Assembly: GCA_035487355.1 (NCBI GenBank)
Contig: DATHMF010000068.1
Location: 22,834-86,833 of the forward strand
Length of the DNA stretch: 64,000 bases
From: Terriglobales bacterium
Lineage (GTDB): Bacteria > Acidobacteriota > Terriglobia > Terriglobales > Acidobacteriaceae
Direction: 5' to 3'
Below, piece by piece: positions 16,420-26,476 of the stretch. Position 1 is the first letter of the stretch. Every line of letters begins with the position of its first letter. Under the pieces are notes generated by a model that had not been told where the DNA came from, made no database searches, and saw only the letters and a list, made by a program, of their open reading frames with translations. A program made the position numbers and the translations under genes.

Positions 16420-19400
16420 TCAGTGTCCCGCAACCAGCCGTTCGGCCTGCAGATGCTGCAACGCGCGTACACTGATCTGCCCTTGTTGCAAAGAGGCAAT
16501 TCCATCGGCAGCGGCCAGAGCTGCAGCCAGCGTAGTGATGGTCGGGATGCGATGCGTTACGGCTGCGCGGCGAATGGCTTTCTCATCGAACCACGGATCT
16601 GGACCGTAGGGTGTATTGATAATGAGGTGAATTCGGTCGCCTTTGATAAGGTCCACGACGTTCGGCCTTCCCTCCTTGACCTTATACACGCGGTCTACAA
16701 TGAGGCCGGCATTCTCCAGAATCTCTGCGGTGCCGTGGGTTGCCACCAGCTTGAATCCCAGCTCGAAAAATCGTCTGGCCATATCCATGACATGAGGTTT
16801 GTCGCGCTCGTTCACGCTCACGAAGACCGTTCCGCTGCGCGGCAAAGTTTGCCCGGCGGCAAGTTGGGCTTTGGCGAAGGCTTCGCCGAAATTATCGGCG
16901 ACTCCCATGACCTCGCCCGTGGATTTCATCTCTGGACCGAGGACGGTATCCACTCCCGGAAATTTGTTCCACGGAAACACCGGCGACTTCACATAATAGC
17001 AGCTTCCCGTTCCCAAATCGGACCTGTGCTTGATATTTTCCGGCAGGAACTCGCGCAGCTTGCGCCCCGTCATCATGCGTGCAGCAATCTTGGCCAGTGG
17101 CACGCCTGTGGCTTTGGATACGTAGGGCACGGTGCGCGATGCTCGCGGATTGACCTCGATTACATAAACCGCATCGCGTTGAATCGCAAACTGGATATTC
17201 ATCAGCCCAATCACCTTCAGGGCGCGTGCCAGCTTGAATGTGTAGTCGCGCATGGTATCGAGCAGATGCGGGGCAATGCTCACTGTGGGAAGCACGCACG
17301 AAGAATCTCCTGAGTGGATGCCGGCCTCTTCAATGTGTTGCATGATCCCGGCAATCACCACGTCTTCGCCGTCGGAGAGCGCATCCACATCAACTTCGAT
17401 TGCGTCTTCCAGGAAGTGGTCCACCAGCACCGGGCGCTCCTGCGAATACTCCACCGCCTCTTTCATGTAGCGGATGACCGTGTCTTCGTCATAAGCAATC
17501 ACCATAGCGCGCCCGCCGAGCACGTAGGAAGGGCGTACCAGAACGGGAAACTGGACCTTACGCGCCCCTGCGACTGCCTCTTCTACGCTGGTAGCCATCG
17601 CTCCCGGCGGCTGCGGAATATCCAGATCTTCCAGCAGCTTGCCAAAGCGTTTGCGGTCTTCTGCCAGGTCAATGGATTCCGGTGAAGTCCCGATGATGGG
17701 TACGCCTGCTGCTTTCAGGGGCAGCGCGAGGTTGAGCGGCGTCTGCCCGCCAAACTGCACGTTGACTCCGATCCATGCGCCGCTTGCAGCTTCGTGCTCA
17801 TATACGGCCAATACATCTTCCAGCGTCAGCGGCTCAAAGTAGAGGCGGTCGCTGGTATCGTAATCCGTGGAAACCGTCTCCGGATTGCAGTTGACCATGA
17901 TGGTCTCGTAACCATCTTCGCGCAGGGCGAAGGCCGCGTGGCAGCAGCAATAATCGAACTCAATTCCCTGCCCAATGCGGTTGGGCCCGCTTCCCAGAAT
18001 GATGACCTTCTTTTTGGATGTGGGCTTGGCTTCGTCTTCCGTCTCGTAGGTCGAATACAAATAGGGGGTGAAGCTCTCGAATTCGGCGGCGCAGGTATCC
18101 ACGTGCTTGTAGACCGGCGTGATGCCGTATTTCTTTCGCAGGTGCCGGATTTTTTCGGCTGAACCCTTTTCGTTGGTTATCCGCCAGGTCTCCGCCAGAT
18201 TGGGATCAGAGATTCCCATGCGCTTTGCCTGCCGCACCACCGCCTCAGGCACAGATTCGATAGGATGCTTCTCCAGTTCCAACTGCATGTCGGTAATTTC
18301 CTTGAGCTGATAGAGAAACCACGGATCAATGCCGGTCATCTTGGCCAGCTCTTTCACAGTAAAGCCCTGGCGTAATGCATAGCGAATATATTCCAGGCGC
18401 TCCGGATGCGGCGTGACCAACCTCTGTGTGAGAATACGTGGCTCGATTTTGTGCACCCCGGAACGCTTGCCGCTTTCAAGCGACCGCAAGCCCTTCATCA
18501 GTGCTTCTTTGAAAGTCCGTCCGATGGCCATGACTTCGCCCACGGATTTCATCTGCGGTCCCAGGCTCTCGTCGGTCCCGGGAAATTTCTCGAACTGCCA
18601 CTTGGGGATTTTTACCACCACATAATCGAGCGTCGGCTCGAAACACGCAGGAGTCTTACGCGTAATGTCGTTGGTTATCTCATCGAGCCTATAGCCCACG
18701 GCCAGCTTGGCTGCGATCTTGGCGATGGGGAAGCCCGTCGCCTTCGAGGCCAGCGCCGAAGAACGCGAGACGCGCGGGTTCATCTCGATGACGGTCATGC
18801 GTCCGGTGGAAGGATGAACCGCAAACTGAATGTTCGAACCGCCGGTCTCGACCCCAATCTCGCGGATGACCTTGATCGCGGCATCGCGCATCGCCTGATA
18901 TTCGCGATCGGTGAGCGTTTGCGCTGGGGCAACAGTGATCGAGTCGCCGGTGTGCACCCCCATGGGATCGAAGTTCTCAATGGAGCAGATGATAATAACG
19001 TTGTCTGCCAGGTCACGCATCACCTCGAGCTCATATTCCTTCCATCCCAGCACCGATTCTTCAATCAAGACCTGGTGCACTGGAGAAAGATCAAGCCCGC
19101 GCGTAACAATTTCCAAAAGCTCTTCGCGGTTGTAGGCGATGCCGCCGCCCGAGCCTCCCAGGGTAAATGAAGGACGAATAATGACTGGGAACCCAATCTT
19201 GCCGCTGAAATCCAAGCCGTCTTTCAAATTGCTAACCAGTGCCGATTTGGGAACGTCGAGGCCGATCTTCTGCATGGCGTCTTTGAAGACGAGGCGGTCC
19301 TCGGCCTTGTTAATGGCACGAACCTTGGCGCCGATCAGCTCAATGTTGTATTTTTCCAGCACACCGGCATCGTCGAGTTCAACCGCCAGGTTCAGCGCGG

Positions 19401-19698
19401 TCTGGCCGCCCACGGTGGGCAGCAACGCAAAGCCATGGCCACCACACATCTCCGACTCGATGCGGATGATCTCTTCCACATATGTTCGGGTCAGCGGCTC
19501 GATGTACGTGCGGTCGGCCATCTCCGGGTCGGTCATGATCGTGGCCGGATTGGAGTTCACCAGCACCACTTCATAGCCTTCCGACTTCAACGCCTTGCAG
19601 GCTTGCGCGCCGGAATAGTCGAACTCGGCCGATTGGCCTATGATGATCGGCCCAGAGCCTATGATCAGTATCTTCGATAAATCAGTGCGCCGTGGCAT
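16420..19698 (-). CDS. carB: Carbamoyl-phosphate synthase large subunit
   Basis: A 1092-residue full-length subunit that makes carbamoyl phosphate from ammonia, bicarbonate and two ATP for pyrimidine and arginine synthesis. Two homologous ATP-grasp halves are evident: the first begins [20 protein letters not shown], the second [20 protein letters not shown] near residue 563. Both halves keep the EMNPR / EVNPRASR metal-binding motif. The C-terminal 130 residues are a methylglyoxal-synthase-like allosteric domain ([20 protein letters not shown]...NTPYGP). The start [11 protein letters not shown] matches the family. It is transcribed with carA, but two small genes lie between the subunits, which is not the usual arrangement. 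A membrane protein and a dipeptidase follow on the same strand. Confidence 0.98.
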   Translation of the reverse strand: MPRRTDLSKILIIGSGPIIIGQSAEFDYSGAQACKALKSEGYEVVLVNSNPATIMTDPEMADRTYIEPLTRTYVEEIIRIESEMCGGHGFALLPTVGGQTALNLAVELDDAGVLEKYNIELIGAKVRAINKAEDRLVFKDAMQKIGLDVPKSALVSNLKDGLDFSGKIGFPVIIRPSFTLGGSGGGIAYNREELLEIVTRGLDLSPVHQVLIEESVLGWKEYELEVMRDLADNVIIICSIENFDPMGVHTGDSITVAPAQTLTDREYQAMRDAAIKVIREIGVETGGSNIQFAVHPSTGRMTVIEMNPRVSRSSALASKATGFPIAKIAAKLAVGYRLDEITNDITRKTPACFEPTLDYVVVKIPKWQFEKFPGTDESLGPQMKSVGEVMAIGRTFKEALMKGLRSLESGKRSGVHKIEPRILTQRLVTPHPERLEYIRYALRQGFTVKELAKMTGIDPWFLYQLKEITDMQLELEKHPIESVPEAVVRQAKRMGISDPNLAETWRITNEKGSAEKIRHLRKKYGITPVYKHVDTCAAEFESFTPYLYSTYETEDEAKPTSKKKVIILGSGPNRIGQGIEFDYCCCHAAFALREDGYETIMVNCNPETVSTDYDTSDRLYFEPLTLEDVLAVYEHEAASGAWIGVNVQFGGQTPLNLALPLKAAGVPIIGTSPESIDLAEDRKRFGKLLEDLDIPQPPGAMATSVEEAVAGARKVQFPVLVRPSYVLGGRAMVIAYDEDTVIRYMKEAVEYSQERPVLVDHFLEDAIEVDVDALSDGEDVVIAGIMQHIEEAGIHSGDSSCVLPTVSIAPHLLDTMRDYTFKLARALKVIGLMNIQFAIQRDAVYVIEVNPRASRTVPYVSKATGVPLAKIAARMMTGRKLREFLPENIKHRSDLGTGSCYYVKSPVFPWNKFPGVDTVLGPEMKSTGEVMGVADNFGEAFAKAQLAAGQTLPRSGTVFVSVNERDKPHVMDMARRFFELGFKLVATHGTAEILENAGLIVDRVYKVKEGRPNVVDLIKGDRIHLIINTPYGPDPWFDEKAIRRAAVTHRIPTITTLAAALAAADGIASLQQGQISVRALQHLQAERLVAGH

Positions 19699-19791
19699 AT
19701 TAGTTTTGTCTTTTCAGCTCTATCGTTCAGCTTTTTCTTTTTAATCTTGCGCCAACATCTCAAGTGCGCTGCATCCGCTTGACTCTGGTCC

Positions 19792-20298
19792 TTACTTCTT
19801 AGTGAACCGGGTTAGCTGTGAAAGCACGCACTGCCATCGCCCATTTTCCATCACAAAAACATCTGTCGCCCGTTCTTGCGTGGTGAACTCTTGCCCCATG
19901 AATTTGCCTTTGCTGGTCGTCAGCGCGGTGACGGTAGCCGTATTCCCGTAGATGCGAACTCGAATGTCATCGGAATCCATTGCTTCATGGCTCAAGGCTC
20001 CTGACCTGATCACGCTGAGGAAACGCGATCTGTCAATTACACCACCATCGGGGTCGATGATAATCCAGTCGTCAGCCAGGATTCGCCCGATTGCTTCCAC
20101 ATCATTCTTGATCATCGCCTGCCCGAACTCTTTTTCCAGTTTTAATATTTCTTCTTGCATTCCAATGCTCCTGTTTTGCGCGAGAAGAGGTGTGACCATC
20201 GCGAGCGTGATGATCATCAACAATGCTTTCATCGAAAGTTGCCGAATCATCGTCAAGCGTCCGATCCGCGTTTTCCACAGACTTGTAAAGCCGTACAT
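19792..20298 (-). CDS. Secreted NTF2-like protein (DUF4440 type)
   Basis: A 168-residue protein with an N-terminal export signal (MKALLMIITLAMVTPLLA) and a SnoaL/NTF2-like domain: LEKEFGQAMIKNDVEAIGRI-LADDW, DPDGGVIDRSRFL, then VRIYGNTATVTALTTSKGKF and the closing FVMENGRWQCVLSQLTRF. This cone-shaped fold binds small ligands; in secreted DUF4440 proteins no activity is established. The reading frame can open at GTG 20304, which overlaps the previous stop, or at ATG 20298 with aagg upstream; ATG is preferred. It sits between carA and carB, 93 bases before carB on the same strand, so it is probably co-transcribed with them. Confidence 0.75.
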   Translation of the reverse strand: MYGFTSLWKTRIGRLTMIRQLSMKALLMIITLAMVTPLLAQNRSIGMQEEILKLEKEFGQAMIKNDVEAIGRILADDWIIIDPDGGVIDRSRFLSVIRSGALSHEAMDSDDIRVRIYGNTATVTALTTSKGKFMGQEFTTQERATDVFVMENGRWQCVLSQLTRFTKK

Positions 20299-20300
20299 TT

Positions 20301-20714
20301 TCACAACCTTGTCACCTCAAAAGCATTGCACTCAACTCCCAACAATCTGACCCGAATCTCGTGACTTGCGTCTTTGGAGCGCGGAGTGATCGTTGCCAGC
20401 AAGGTCCTCTCTAATCCCGGGGCCTTGACTTCCAGAAAGTAAGTTCCTGGTGTAATGGTTGAAAGATCAAATGCGCCCTGAGAGTCGGTAGAGACAGAAA
20501 TCAGGGCCCTAGCAGTTCTGCGCCACGTCTGTGTGTTGGGGCGCTGGGTCGCGGCGAAAAATCTAATCTGAGCACTGGCCAGCGGCTGGTTAGAAAAATT
20601 GACCAGCACTCCGCGTGCCGCCTCGATTTCCCCCGGCGGCGCGGGCACGCAACTGGCAAAAACAACGGCGGAAAGTGGAATCAACAAGACTATCGCTATG
20701 ATTCCCCGCCTCAT
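20301..20714 (-). CDS. Small exported protein with a carboxypeptidase-regulatory-like beta-sandwich
   Basis: A 137-residue protein with a hydrophobic N-terminal signal ending in a Cys ([15 protein letters not shown]), so a lipoprotein is likely. The remainder fits a carboxypeptidase regulatory-like (CarboxypepD_reg) sandwich: [20 protein letters not shown] opens the domain, [20 protein letters not shown] is the typical middle, and it ends in a short strand. Such domains are abundant as carbohydrate- or partner-binding modules of Acidobacteriota surface proteins. Its ATG overlaps the carA stop by four bases, so it is translationally coupled to carA. There is no known tie to carbamoyl phosphate synthesis. 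Confidence 0.75.
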   Translation of the reverse strand: MRRGIIAIVLLIPLSAVVFASCVPAPPGEIEAARGVLVNFSNQPLASAQIRFFAATQRPNTQTWRRTARALISVSTDSQGAFDLSTITPGTYFLEVKAPGLERTLLATITPRSKDASHEIRVRLLGVECNAFEVTRL

Positions 20715-21844
20715 CTGCCGTGAAACTCCTCCATCATTTTTATGAAATCTTTAAACAGATAGTACGAGTCGTGCGGGCCAGGAGAAGCTTCCGGGTGATA
20801 CTGCACGCTGAAGAGCGGCAGATTGCGATGGCGCAGGCCCTCGAGCGTGCCATCGTTCAGGTCAATATGGGTTTTTTCCACTTCGCTTTCCGGCAACGAA
20901 TCGGGATCAACCGCGAAGTTGTGGTTGTGGGCGGTGATCTCCACTTTGCCGGTCAGCAGTTGCTTCACCGGATGGTTGCCGCCGTGATGTCCGAACTTGA
21001 GCTTATAGGTTTTGCCGCCGAGTGCGAGGCCGATCAGTTGATGTCCCAGGCAGATGCCAAAGACGGGAGTGCGGCCCATCAGGCGGCGGATATTATCCTG
21101 CGCGTAAGTGCAAGGCTCCGGGTCGCCGGGACCGTTAGAGAGAAAAACTCCATCAGGCTTGAGCGCCAGCACGTCTTCTGATTTTGTTTCCGCAGGCACA
21201 ACCGTGATGCGGCAGCCTTCTGACGCGAGCTTGCGCAAAATGTTGTGCTTGATGCCGTAGTCGTAAGCCACCACATGAAAACGCGCCGGTTCGTCCTTCA
21301 CGCCGACCACTTCCGTGGGCTCGTGCGAACGTTCACCGGTCTCCCACACGTAGCGCTGTTTGGTGGTCACGACTTTGGCGAGGTCGGTGCCATCCATCTT
21401 GGGAATGGAGTTCGCCTTAGCGACCAATTTACTGACATCCGTCTCGAGCGACGAGATCACGCCTCGCATGACGCCGCGGTCGCGCAGGTGACGTACCAGG
21501 GCGCGGGTATCAATGTCGGCAATGACAGGAATCTTGAAACGCTCCAGGTACTCATCGGCTACTTGCTGTGAGCGCCAGTTGGAACTCACCGGCGAGAACT
21601 CGCGCACGATCAGGCCTTCGATATAAGGCCGCGTGGCTTCGTTGTCTTCAGGATTCGTCCCGTAATTGCCGATCTGAGGATTGGTGAGAACTACAATTTG
21701 CCCGGCATAGGAAGGATCTGTGAAAATTTCCTGATAGCCGGTGATGGAAGTATTAAAAACAACTTCGCCGTAGCATTCTGCTTTGGCGCCGTAACCTTTG
21801 CCGTGGAAGACCCTACCGTCTTCCAGCGCAAGGATTGTTTGCAT
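20711..21844 (-). CDS. carA: Carbamoyl-phosphate synthase small subunit (glutaminase)
   Basis: A 377-residue subunit that releases ammonia from glutamine for CarB. The N-terminal domain starts [18 protein letters not shown] and contains the conserved [19 protein letters not shown]. The C-terminal class I amidotransferase domain has the nucleophile Cys in [13 protein letters not shown] and the His-Glu pair in [17 protein letters not shown]. Length and start agree with the family. It is the first gene of a minus-strand unit that runs through two small exported proteins to carB. The 230 bases upstream hold no gene; no pyrimidine-sensing RNA was recognised there. Confidence 0.98.
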   Translation of the reverse strand: MQTILALEDGRVFHGKGYGAKAECYGEVVFNTSITGYQEIFTDPSYAGQIVVLTNPQIGNYGTNPEDNEATRPYIEGLIVREFSPVSSNWRSQQVADEYLERFKIPVIADIDTRALVRHLRDRGVMRGVISSLETDVSKLVAKANSIPKMDGTDLAKVVTTKQRYVWETGERSHEPTEVVGVKDEPARFHVVAYDYGIKHNILRKLASEGCRITVVPAETKSEDVLALKPDGVFLSNGPGDPEPCTYAQDNIRRLMGRTPVFGICLGHQLIGLALGGKTYKLKFGHHGGNHPVKQLLTGKVEITAHNHNFAVDPDSLPESEVEKTHIDLNDGTLEGLRHRNLPLFSVQYHPEASPGPHDSYYLFKDFIKMMEEFHGR

Positions 21845-22075
21845 TCGAACTCCAGGACGTGGATTTTATAGATTTTAGCAGAACAGGGGTTTAACCACAA
21901 AGGTACACGGAGAGACGCGGAAGAATTTGAATACGGATGGAACAGATGCCAAAGCCCCCTCTGCGTTCCTCCGCGCCCTCTGCGGTTAAGTTCCTTGTCC
22001 CGGAGCCGTTGTGGAGTATTCTTGTCTTTCCGTATTTGCAAAAGCAGTAGAAGGAAAGTAAGCCAGTAGGCTCCC
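21845..22075. other. Divergent promoter region between carA and a lipoprotein hydrolase
   Basis: Contains the phrase accacaaaggtacacggagagacgcgg followed 60 bases later by a reverse-sense ctctgcgttcctccgcgccctctgcggtta, a loosely paired inverted repeat often met between genes in this kind of genome. Two divergent promoters must lie here, but none is clear by eye. Confidence 0.35.
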
Positions 22076-23323
22076 ATGAGGAAGAGAACTGTGACTCTAA
22101 GATCAACCAAGCTGGCCGTATGTGTAGTCCTGTTGGCATTGTTCACGTGCTCTTGCGCCGAACGGTTGGCGCAGTTCCCCTGTCCTCCTCCGCCTCCAAC
22201 CCTTAGCACGCCCCCACAGACCGGCGCTCCGAAACCCAGCTCTACCGAGACTAGTCCTGCTCCAGCGGCAAGCACATCCGCCCCACCTGAAGCACATCTT
22301 GCTGCTTCTAAAACGAACTACGCTGTTGTCAGGATCTTTTACGCGACTGATCGCAAAGTAACGGGATTGTGCAGGCCCTCGCTATTTTACGGCAACGTAC
22401 GGGCCGAGGATGGTCCTCTATCTTTTGGATTGGCCCAGGTAAGCATTCCCCAGGACCACAAACCGGGTATGCTGGAATCACCTTCAATATGGAGGCATGA
22501 AGATCCTTCGCGAGACGTAGTTCTGCTGGGCGTCAACCCTTTCAGTTCCCCCGAAGCAGATAAGACGTTTTTCGACGAATTGGCGGCCCAGATTGCAACT
22601 GCAAAGAGCCCGCAGGTATTTGTATTCATTCACGGATTCCACAACACATTCGAGGATGCGATCCGATGGACGGCGCAGATCTCCAATGACATAGGTTTTG
22701 AAGGTGTACCCATCGTTTATAGCTGGCCCTCGGCTGGAAGATTGCTGGATTACCCGGCCGATGAAGCAACCGTGGAATGGACCGAACTGCACCTGAAAGC
22801 ATTTCTCGAAGAACTGGTATCACAAACCCATGCGACGACCATCCACCTGATTGCCCATAGTATGGGAAACAGGGCGTTGGTAACAGTGCTCAATCAGATG
22901 GCCCAGGAATCGCCACCTGCAGCTCCGCCTAAATTCAACCAGGTTGTCATGGCGGCGCCCGATATTGATGCCGGTGTTTTCAAGCAGCTCGCGGCGACTT
23001 TTATTCCAGTCGCCGATCACGTGACCATCTATATTTCTTCGAGAGACAGAGCTTTAATTGCGTCAAGAAAGTTTCATACCTATCCCCGCGTCGGGGATTC
23101 GGGCCCGACGGTAACCATTGTGCCGCATGTGGATACCATTGACGTATCAGCAGTGGACTCCAGCTTTGTGGGACACTCTTATTTGGGCGACAATCGCTCG
23201 ATTCTTTCAGATATTTCTCAATTGATCAGCAATTGGGCGCCGCCTGACAAGAGGGTTGGCATGGTACCCCTGCTCCAGAACAACCAAACGTACTGGACCT
23301 TTCGACCCTTAAGTTCCAAGTGA
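22076..23323 (+). CDS. Lipoprotein alpha/beta hydrolase (DUF900 type)
   Basis: A 415-residue protein with a lipoprotein signal (KLAVCVVLLALFTCSC) and a Pro/Ser/Ala-rich spacer, then an alpha/beta hydrolase of the DUF900 family. The entry motif VRIFYATDRKVTG, the oxyanion strand VFVFIHGFHNTFEDAIRW, the strand VPIVYSWPSAGRLLDY and the nucleophile elbow HLIAHSMGNRALV (GxSxG replaced by AHSMG) are characteristic. The acid is likely in MAAPDIDAG and the His in VDSSFVGHSYLGDN. It is probably anchored at the outer or inner membrane and acts as an esterase or lipase; the substrate is unknown. The start gives an intact signal peptide. It is divergent from carA. Confidence 0.88.
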   Translation: MRKRTVTLRSTKLAVCVVLLALFTCSCAERLAQFPCPPPPPTLSTPPQTGAPKPSSTETSPAPAASTSAPPEAHLAASKTNYAVVRIFYATDRKVTGLCRPSLFYGNVRAEDGPLSFGLAQVSIPQDHKPGMLESPSIWRHEDPSRDVVLLGVNPFSSPEADKTFFDELAAQIATAKSPQVFVFIHGFHNTFEDAIRWTAQISNDIGFEGVPIVYSWPSAGRLLDYPADEATVEWTELHLKAFLEELVSQTHATTIHLIAHSMGNRALVTVLNQMAQESPPAAPPKFNQVVMAAPDIDAGVFKQLAATFIPVADHVTIYISSRDRALIASRKFHTYPRVGDSGPTVTIVPHVDTIDVSAVDSSFVGHSYLGDNRSILSDISQLISNWAPPDKRVGMVPLLQNNQTYWTFRPLSSK

Positions 23324-23380
23324 TCAGCCTGGCACATGCTGAATCGGAAAACACTCAAAGATCATTTATCCTAATAATTT

Positions 23381-24073
23381 ATGACTCCAACACAGACCCA
23401 GACTCAGACTGAGATTCAAGACCAATGGACCGAAGTTGACCGTTATATCAGCGATCTGCTGGTGCCCTCTGACCCAGTGCTGGATGCAGCGCTTGCAGCA
23501 AGCGCTGCCGCTGGACTGCCGACGATTCAGGTTTCGCCGACTCAGGGCAAGCTGCTGCATATACTGGCGCGAAGCCTTGGGGCACGCAAAATCCTGGAGA
23601 TAGGCACGCTGGGCGGTTACAGCACCATCTGGATGGCTCGGGCACTACCGTCGGGCGGCCGCTTGATCACACTGGAATACAGTCCGAAGCACGCCGAAGT
23701 GGCGCGCGCCAACATTGCCCGCGCCGGCCTGGCTAGCGTGGTTGAGGTGCGTGTGGGGCGGGCGCTGGATACGCTGCCGCAGATCGCTGACGAGGGCCCA
23801 TTTGACCTGATTTTTATTGATGCCGACAAGTCGGGATATCCGGATTACCTCCCATGGGCGATGAAGCTCTCTCGGCCGGGAAGCGTGATTATTGGGGATA
23901 ACGTCGTGCGCAAGGGGGCAGTGGTTGACGCCGGCAGCAGTGATGCTGACGTCCAAGGGGTACGGCGATTCTATGAACTGCTGGCCGCTGAGCCGCGCGT
24001 GAGCGCCACTGCAATTCAAACGGTGGGCAGCAAAGGCTACGATGGCTTTGTGATGGCCCTCGTCACTGCCTGA
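23381..24073 (+). CDS. O-methyltransferase, caffeoyl-CoA OMT family
   Basis: A 230-residue SAM-dependent class I methyltransferase. The SAM site is ILEIGTLGGYSTIWMARAL; the next acidic residue that holds the ribose is in LITLEYSPKHAEVA; the metal/catalytic acidic pair is in DLIFIDADKSGYPDYL, followed by VIIGDNVVRKGAVVD, which gives the Asp-Asn metal ligands of the cation-dependent OMTs. Length is typical (220-235). The N-terminus is Gln/Thr-rich (TPTQTQTQTEIQDQW). Substrate unknown, likely a catechol-like compound. It ends 22 bases before the convergent asd gene. Confidence 0.9.
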   Translation: MTPTQTQTQTEIQDQWTEVDRYISDLLVPSDPVLDAALAASAAAGLPTIQVSPTQGKLLHILARSLGARKILEIGTLGGYSTIWMARALPSGGRLITLEYSPKHAEVARANIARAGLASVVEVRVGRALDTLPQIADEGPFDLIFIDADKSGYPDYLPWAMKLSRPGSVIIGDNVVRKGAVVDAGSSDADVQGVRRFYELLAAEPRVSATAIQTVGSKGYDGFVMALVTA

Positions 24074-24095
24074 GTGGTAGCTCGCGGCATCCCCA

Positions 24096-25133
24096 CTACG
24101 CAGATTTACTCGCCTGTAATACCGGGGATTCCTGCTCGCACAGCAGCTCTGCAATCTGAACAGCGTTAAGGGCAGCACCTTTCAGTAGCTGGTCTCCGGC
24201 GACAAACATCGAGATCGAACGTCCGCTTGGATCGCTGGTATCCTGCCGGATGCGGCCGACGAGAATCTTATCCTGATTGCTGGCATCCACCGGCATGGGG
24301 AAGTAGTTTTTCTGGCGGTCATCCACAACTTTCACACCCGGAGCATTCTGCAGCAGCGCGCGGACATCACCCGGTGAAACCGGATTTGCACACTCGAAGG
24401 TAAGAGATTCGGCATGCGCCCGAAGAACCGGCACGCGCACGCAGGTTGCCGAGATGGCGATGTTGGGATCAGAAAAAATTTTCCTGGTTTCAGAGACTAT
24501 TTTTAATTCTTCGCCGTTGTAGCCGCTTTCCAGATCAATGGCTGAGTCATGATTGAAGACATTGAATGCATAAGGATGGGGCAGAACTTTGGGCGTAAAA
24601 GCTTCGCCTGCCAAAAAGGCCCTGGTGGATTCACGCAACTCATTCATCGCTGGCGCTCCGGCGCCGGAGGCAGCCTGGTAGGTACTGATAATGAGCCGGC
24701 GAATTTTGTATTTTTTGTGGATCGGCCACAGCGGCGTAATGGCAATGATGGCGCAACAATTGGGATTGGCAATCAGTCCCTTGTGGCGGCGCACCGCGTC
24801 CGGATTAATCTCAGGGACGATCAGCGGAATGTCAGGCGAGAGCCTGTAGGCAGAGGAGTTGTCAATGACAACCGCTCCGTGTTTTACCGCGACCGGCACG
24901 AAGGTGCGCGCGGTTTCGTTATCAACCGCGAAGAAGGCTATCTTGACACCCTTGAGGGATTGCTCGGTCAGCTCTTCCACGGTTCGCTCTTCACCGCGGA
25001 AGCGGACAGTCGTTCCGGCAGAACGCTTCGACGCAAGAAGACGGAGGCAGGAAACCGGAAAATCGCGGCGTTCCAGGCAGTGTAAAAGTTCGGTACCGAC
25101 GGCGCCGGTGACCCCAATGATTGCTACATTCAT
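24096..25133 (-). CDS. asd: Aspartate-semialdehyde dehydrogenase
   Basis: A 345-residue NADP enzyme that reduces aspartyl phosphate to aspartate semialdehyde, the branch point to lysine, threonine and methionine. The nucleotide loop is GVTGAVGTELLHCLE; NSSAYRL marks the phosphate site; the catalytic Cys lies in LIANPNCCAIIAITPL (two adjacent Cys, the first being the usual position), and substrate-binding Gln in STYQAASGAGAPAM. Late motifs CVRVPVLRAHAESLTFE carry the active-site His. It is the last gene of the lysC-thrC-thrB-hom-asd unit, 53 bases after hom, and is therefore probably under the threonine attenuator upstream of lysC. Confidence 0.97.
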   Translation of the reverse strand: MNVAIIGVTGAVGTELLHCLERRDFPVSCLRLLASKRSAGTTVRFRGEERTVEELTEQSLKGVKIAFFAVDNETARTFVPVAVKHGAVVIDNSSAYRLSPDIPLIVPEINPDAVRRHKGLIANPNCCAIIAITPLWPIHKKYKIRRLIISTYQAASGAGAPAMNELRESTRAFLAGEAFTPKVLPHPYAFNVFNHDSAIDLESGYNGEELKIVSETRKIFSDPNIAISATCVRVPVLRAHAESLTFECANPVSPGDVRALLQNAPGVKVVDDRQKNYFPMPVDASNQDKILVGRIRQDTSDPSGRSISMFVAGDQLLKGAALNAVQIAELLCEQESPVLQASKSA

Positions 25134-25186
25134 ATATTCAACCTCTTAAATTCAGTTTCAAGTTTCTAATTTCGAGCTACCAATTT

Positions 25187-26476
25187 CTATTCGCTTGCTA
25201 TACGCAACAAAAGCACGGGCTGCAGCAGAAAATCGAGCTTGTTAATTTCTTTGACGACTTTGCGTATTTCCGGCTCCGGAGTCGGTTCCACAGTTATGAC
25301 AAACGAAAGGTCCTCTTTCGACATATTCGGCTGTTGCAGGACCGCATCAATATTCATTCCCGCTTTGGAGATAATTTGCGCCACGTGCGCCAGAATTCCG
25401 GGGCGGTCTTTCACGGTCAATCGCAGATACCAACTTGCCGGATTAAAAGTTTTGGCCAGAGGAAGCGGCTTCATCTCCTGGAAGCCGTGCAGTTCCCTGC
25501 CACGCAATACTCCGTTGGCCATGCTGCGGCTGATTTCCACCAAATCGGATATGACGGCGGTGCTGGTGGCGCGCGGGCCGGCGCCGGGGCCGTAGAACAT
25601 CTGGCGTCCGATGCGTTCGCCCACAAGAAAGACCGCATTGTTCACGCCTTCGGCCTTGGCCATCATGCTGCGGCGGTGCACAAGCCAGGGACGCACTGAA
25701 ACTTCCAGTCCATGCTGGTTGAGCTCAGCGTAAGCGATGAGACGGATAGTGCTTTTGAGCATGCGGGCGTAACAAAAATCTATGGCGGCGACGCTGCGGA
25801 TTCCGTCCGTGGGAATCTTGTCCTCGGGGAGCCAGCCGTGAAAGGCAAGGCGTGCGAGGATGCAGAGCTTGTCGCGGGTATCAATACCATCAACGTCAGA
25901 AGAGGGATCAGGCTCGGCGTAGCCGGCCTCCTGCGCCTGACGAAGAGCTTCATCAAAGCTGAGGCCGTTGCGCTCCATCTGGGTGAGGATGTAATTCGTG
26001 GTGCCGTTCAGGATGCCGTAGACCGCTTGCAGGCGGTCTCCAGTCATGCCATCGGTGATGGCGCGGACAACAGGCACGCCTCCCGCAACCGCGGCCTCAA
26101 TACCAATCGGAATATTTTTTTGCGCGGCGAGCGCATGGATTTCGTGTCCATGTTTGGCCAACAGGTTCTTGTTCGCAGTCACGACCGGCTTGCCGCTTTC
26201 CAACGCGCCCAAGACAACCTCACGCGCAGCAACGGTGCCTCCCATGGTCTCGACAACAAGATCAACGTTCGGGTCACGGACGATTTGCTTCCAGTCTTTA
26301 ACGTAACGCACGCCTGGTGGTAATTGCTTGGCGGGAACAGGAGAGCGGCGGCAAACGGCAACCACCTGCAATGCCACTCCGGCACGCTGCTTGATCTGTT
26401 CGGCGTTAGCTTGAAGGCTCGCGGCAGTTGCCTGGCCTACGTTGCCATAGCCGACGATGGCGATGCGGATGTTCAT
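25187..26476 (-). CDS. hom: Homoserine dehydrogenase with ACT domain
   Basis: A 429-residue NAD(P) enzyme reducing aspartate semialdehyde to homoserine. Domains in order: Rossmann (VGYGNVGQATAASLQ; TANKNLLAKHGHEI), catalytic/dimer domain (GGVPVVRAITDG; YGILNGTTNYILTQM; AQEAGYAEPDPSSDVDGIDT with the catalytic Lys in DTRDKLCILA), and a C-terminal ACT domain from about residue 350 (LRLTVKDRPGILAHVAQIIS) that normally binds threonine for feedback inhibition. Its end overlaps nothing; its start overlaps the thrB stop by four bases (ATGA), so the two are coupled. This is the monofunctional form, separate from aspartate kinase. Confidence 0.97.
   Translation of the reverse strand: MNIRIAIVGYGNVGQATAASLQANAEQIKQRAGVALQVVAVCRRSPVPAKQLPPGVRYVKDWKQIVRDPNVDLVVETMGGTVAAREVVLGALESGKPVVTANKNLLAKHGHEIHALAAQKNIPIGIEAAVAGGVPVVRAITDGMTGDRLQAVYGILNGTTNYILTQMERNGLSFDEALRQAQEAGYAEPDPSSDVDGIDTRDKLCILARLAFHGWLPEDKIPTDGIRSVAAIDFCYARMLKSTIRLIAYAELNQHGLEVSVRPWLVHRRSMMAKAEGVNNAVFLVGERIGRQMFYGPGAGPRATSTAVISDLVEISRSMANGVLRGRELHGFQEMKPLPLAKTFNPASWYLRLTVKDRPGILAHVAQIISKAGMNIDAVLQQPNMSKEDLSFVITVEPTPEPEIRKVVKEINKLDFLLQPVLLLRIASE

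Noticed and set aside
21691..22275. A 194-codon minus-strand frame over the carA start region
   Set aside because: It overlaps both carA and the divergent lipoprotein gene and has low-complexity content.
23330..23350. A sigma54 promoter (tggcacatgctgaa) before the O-methyltransferase
   Set aside because: The -12 TTGC element is missing at the needed spacing.
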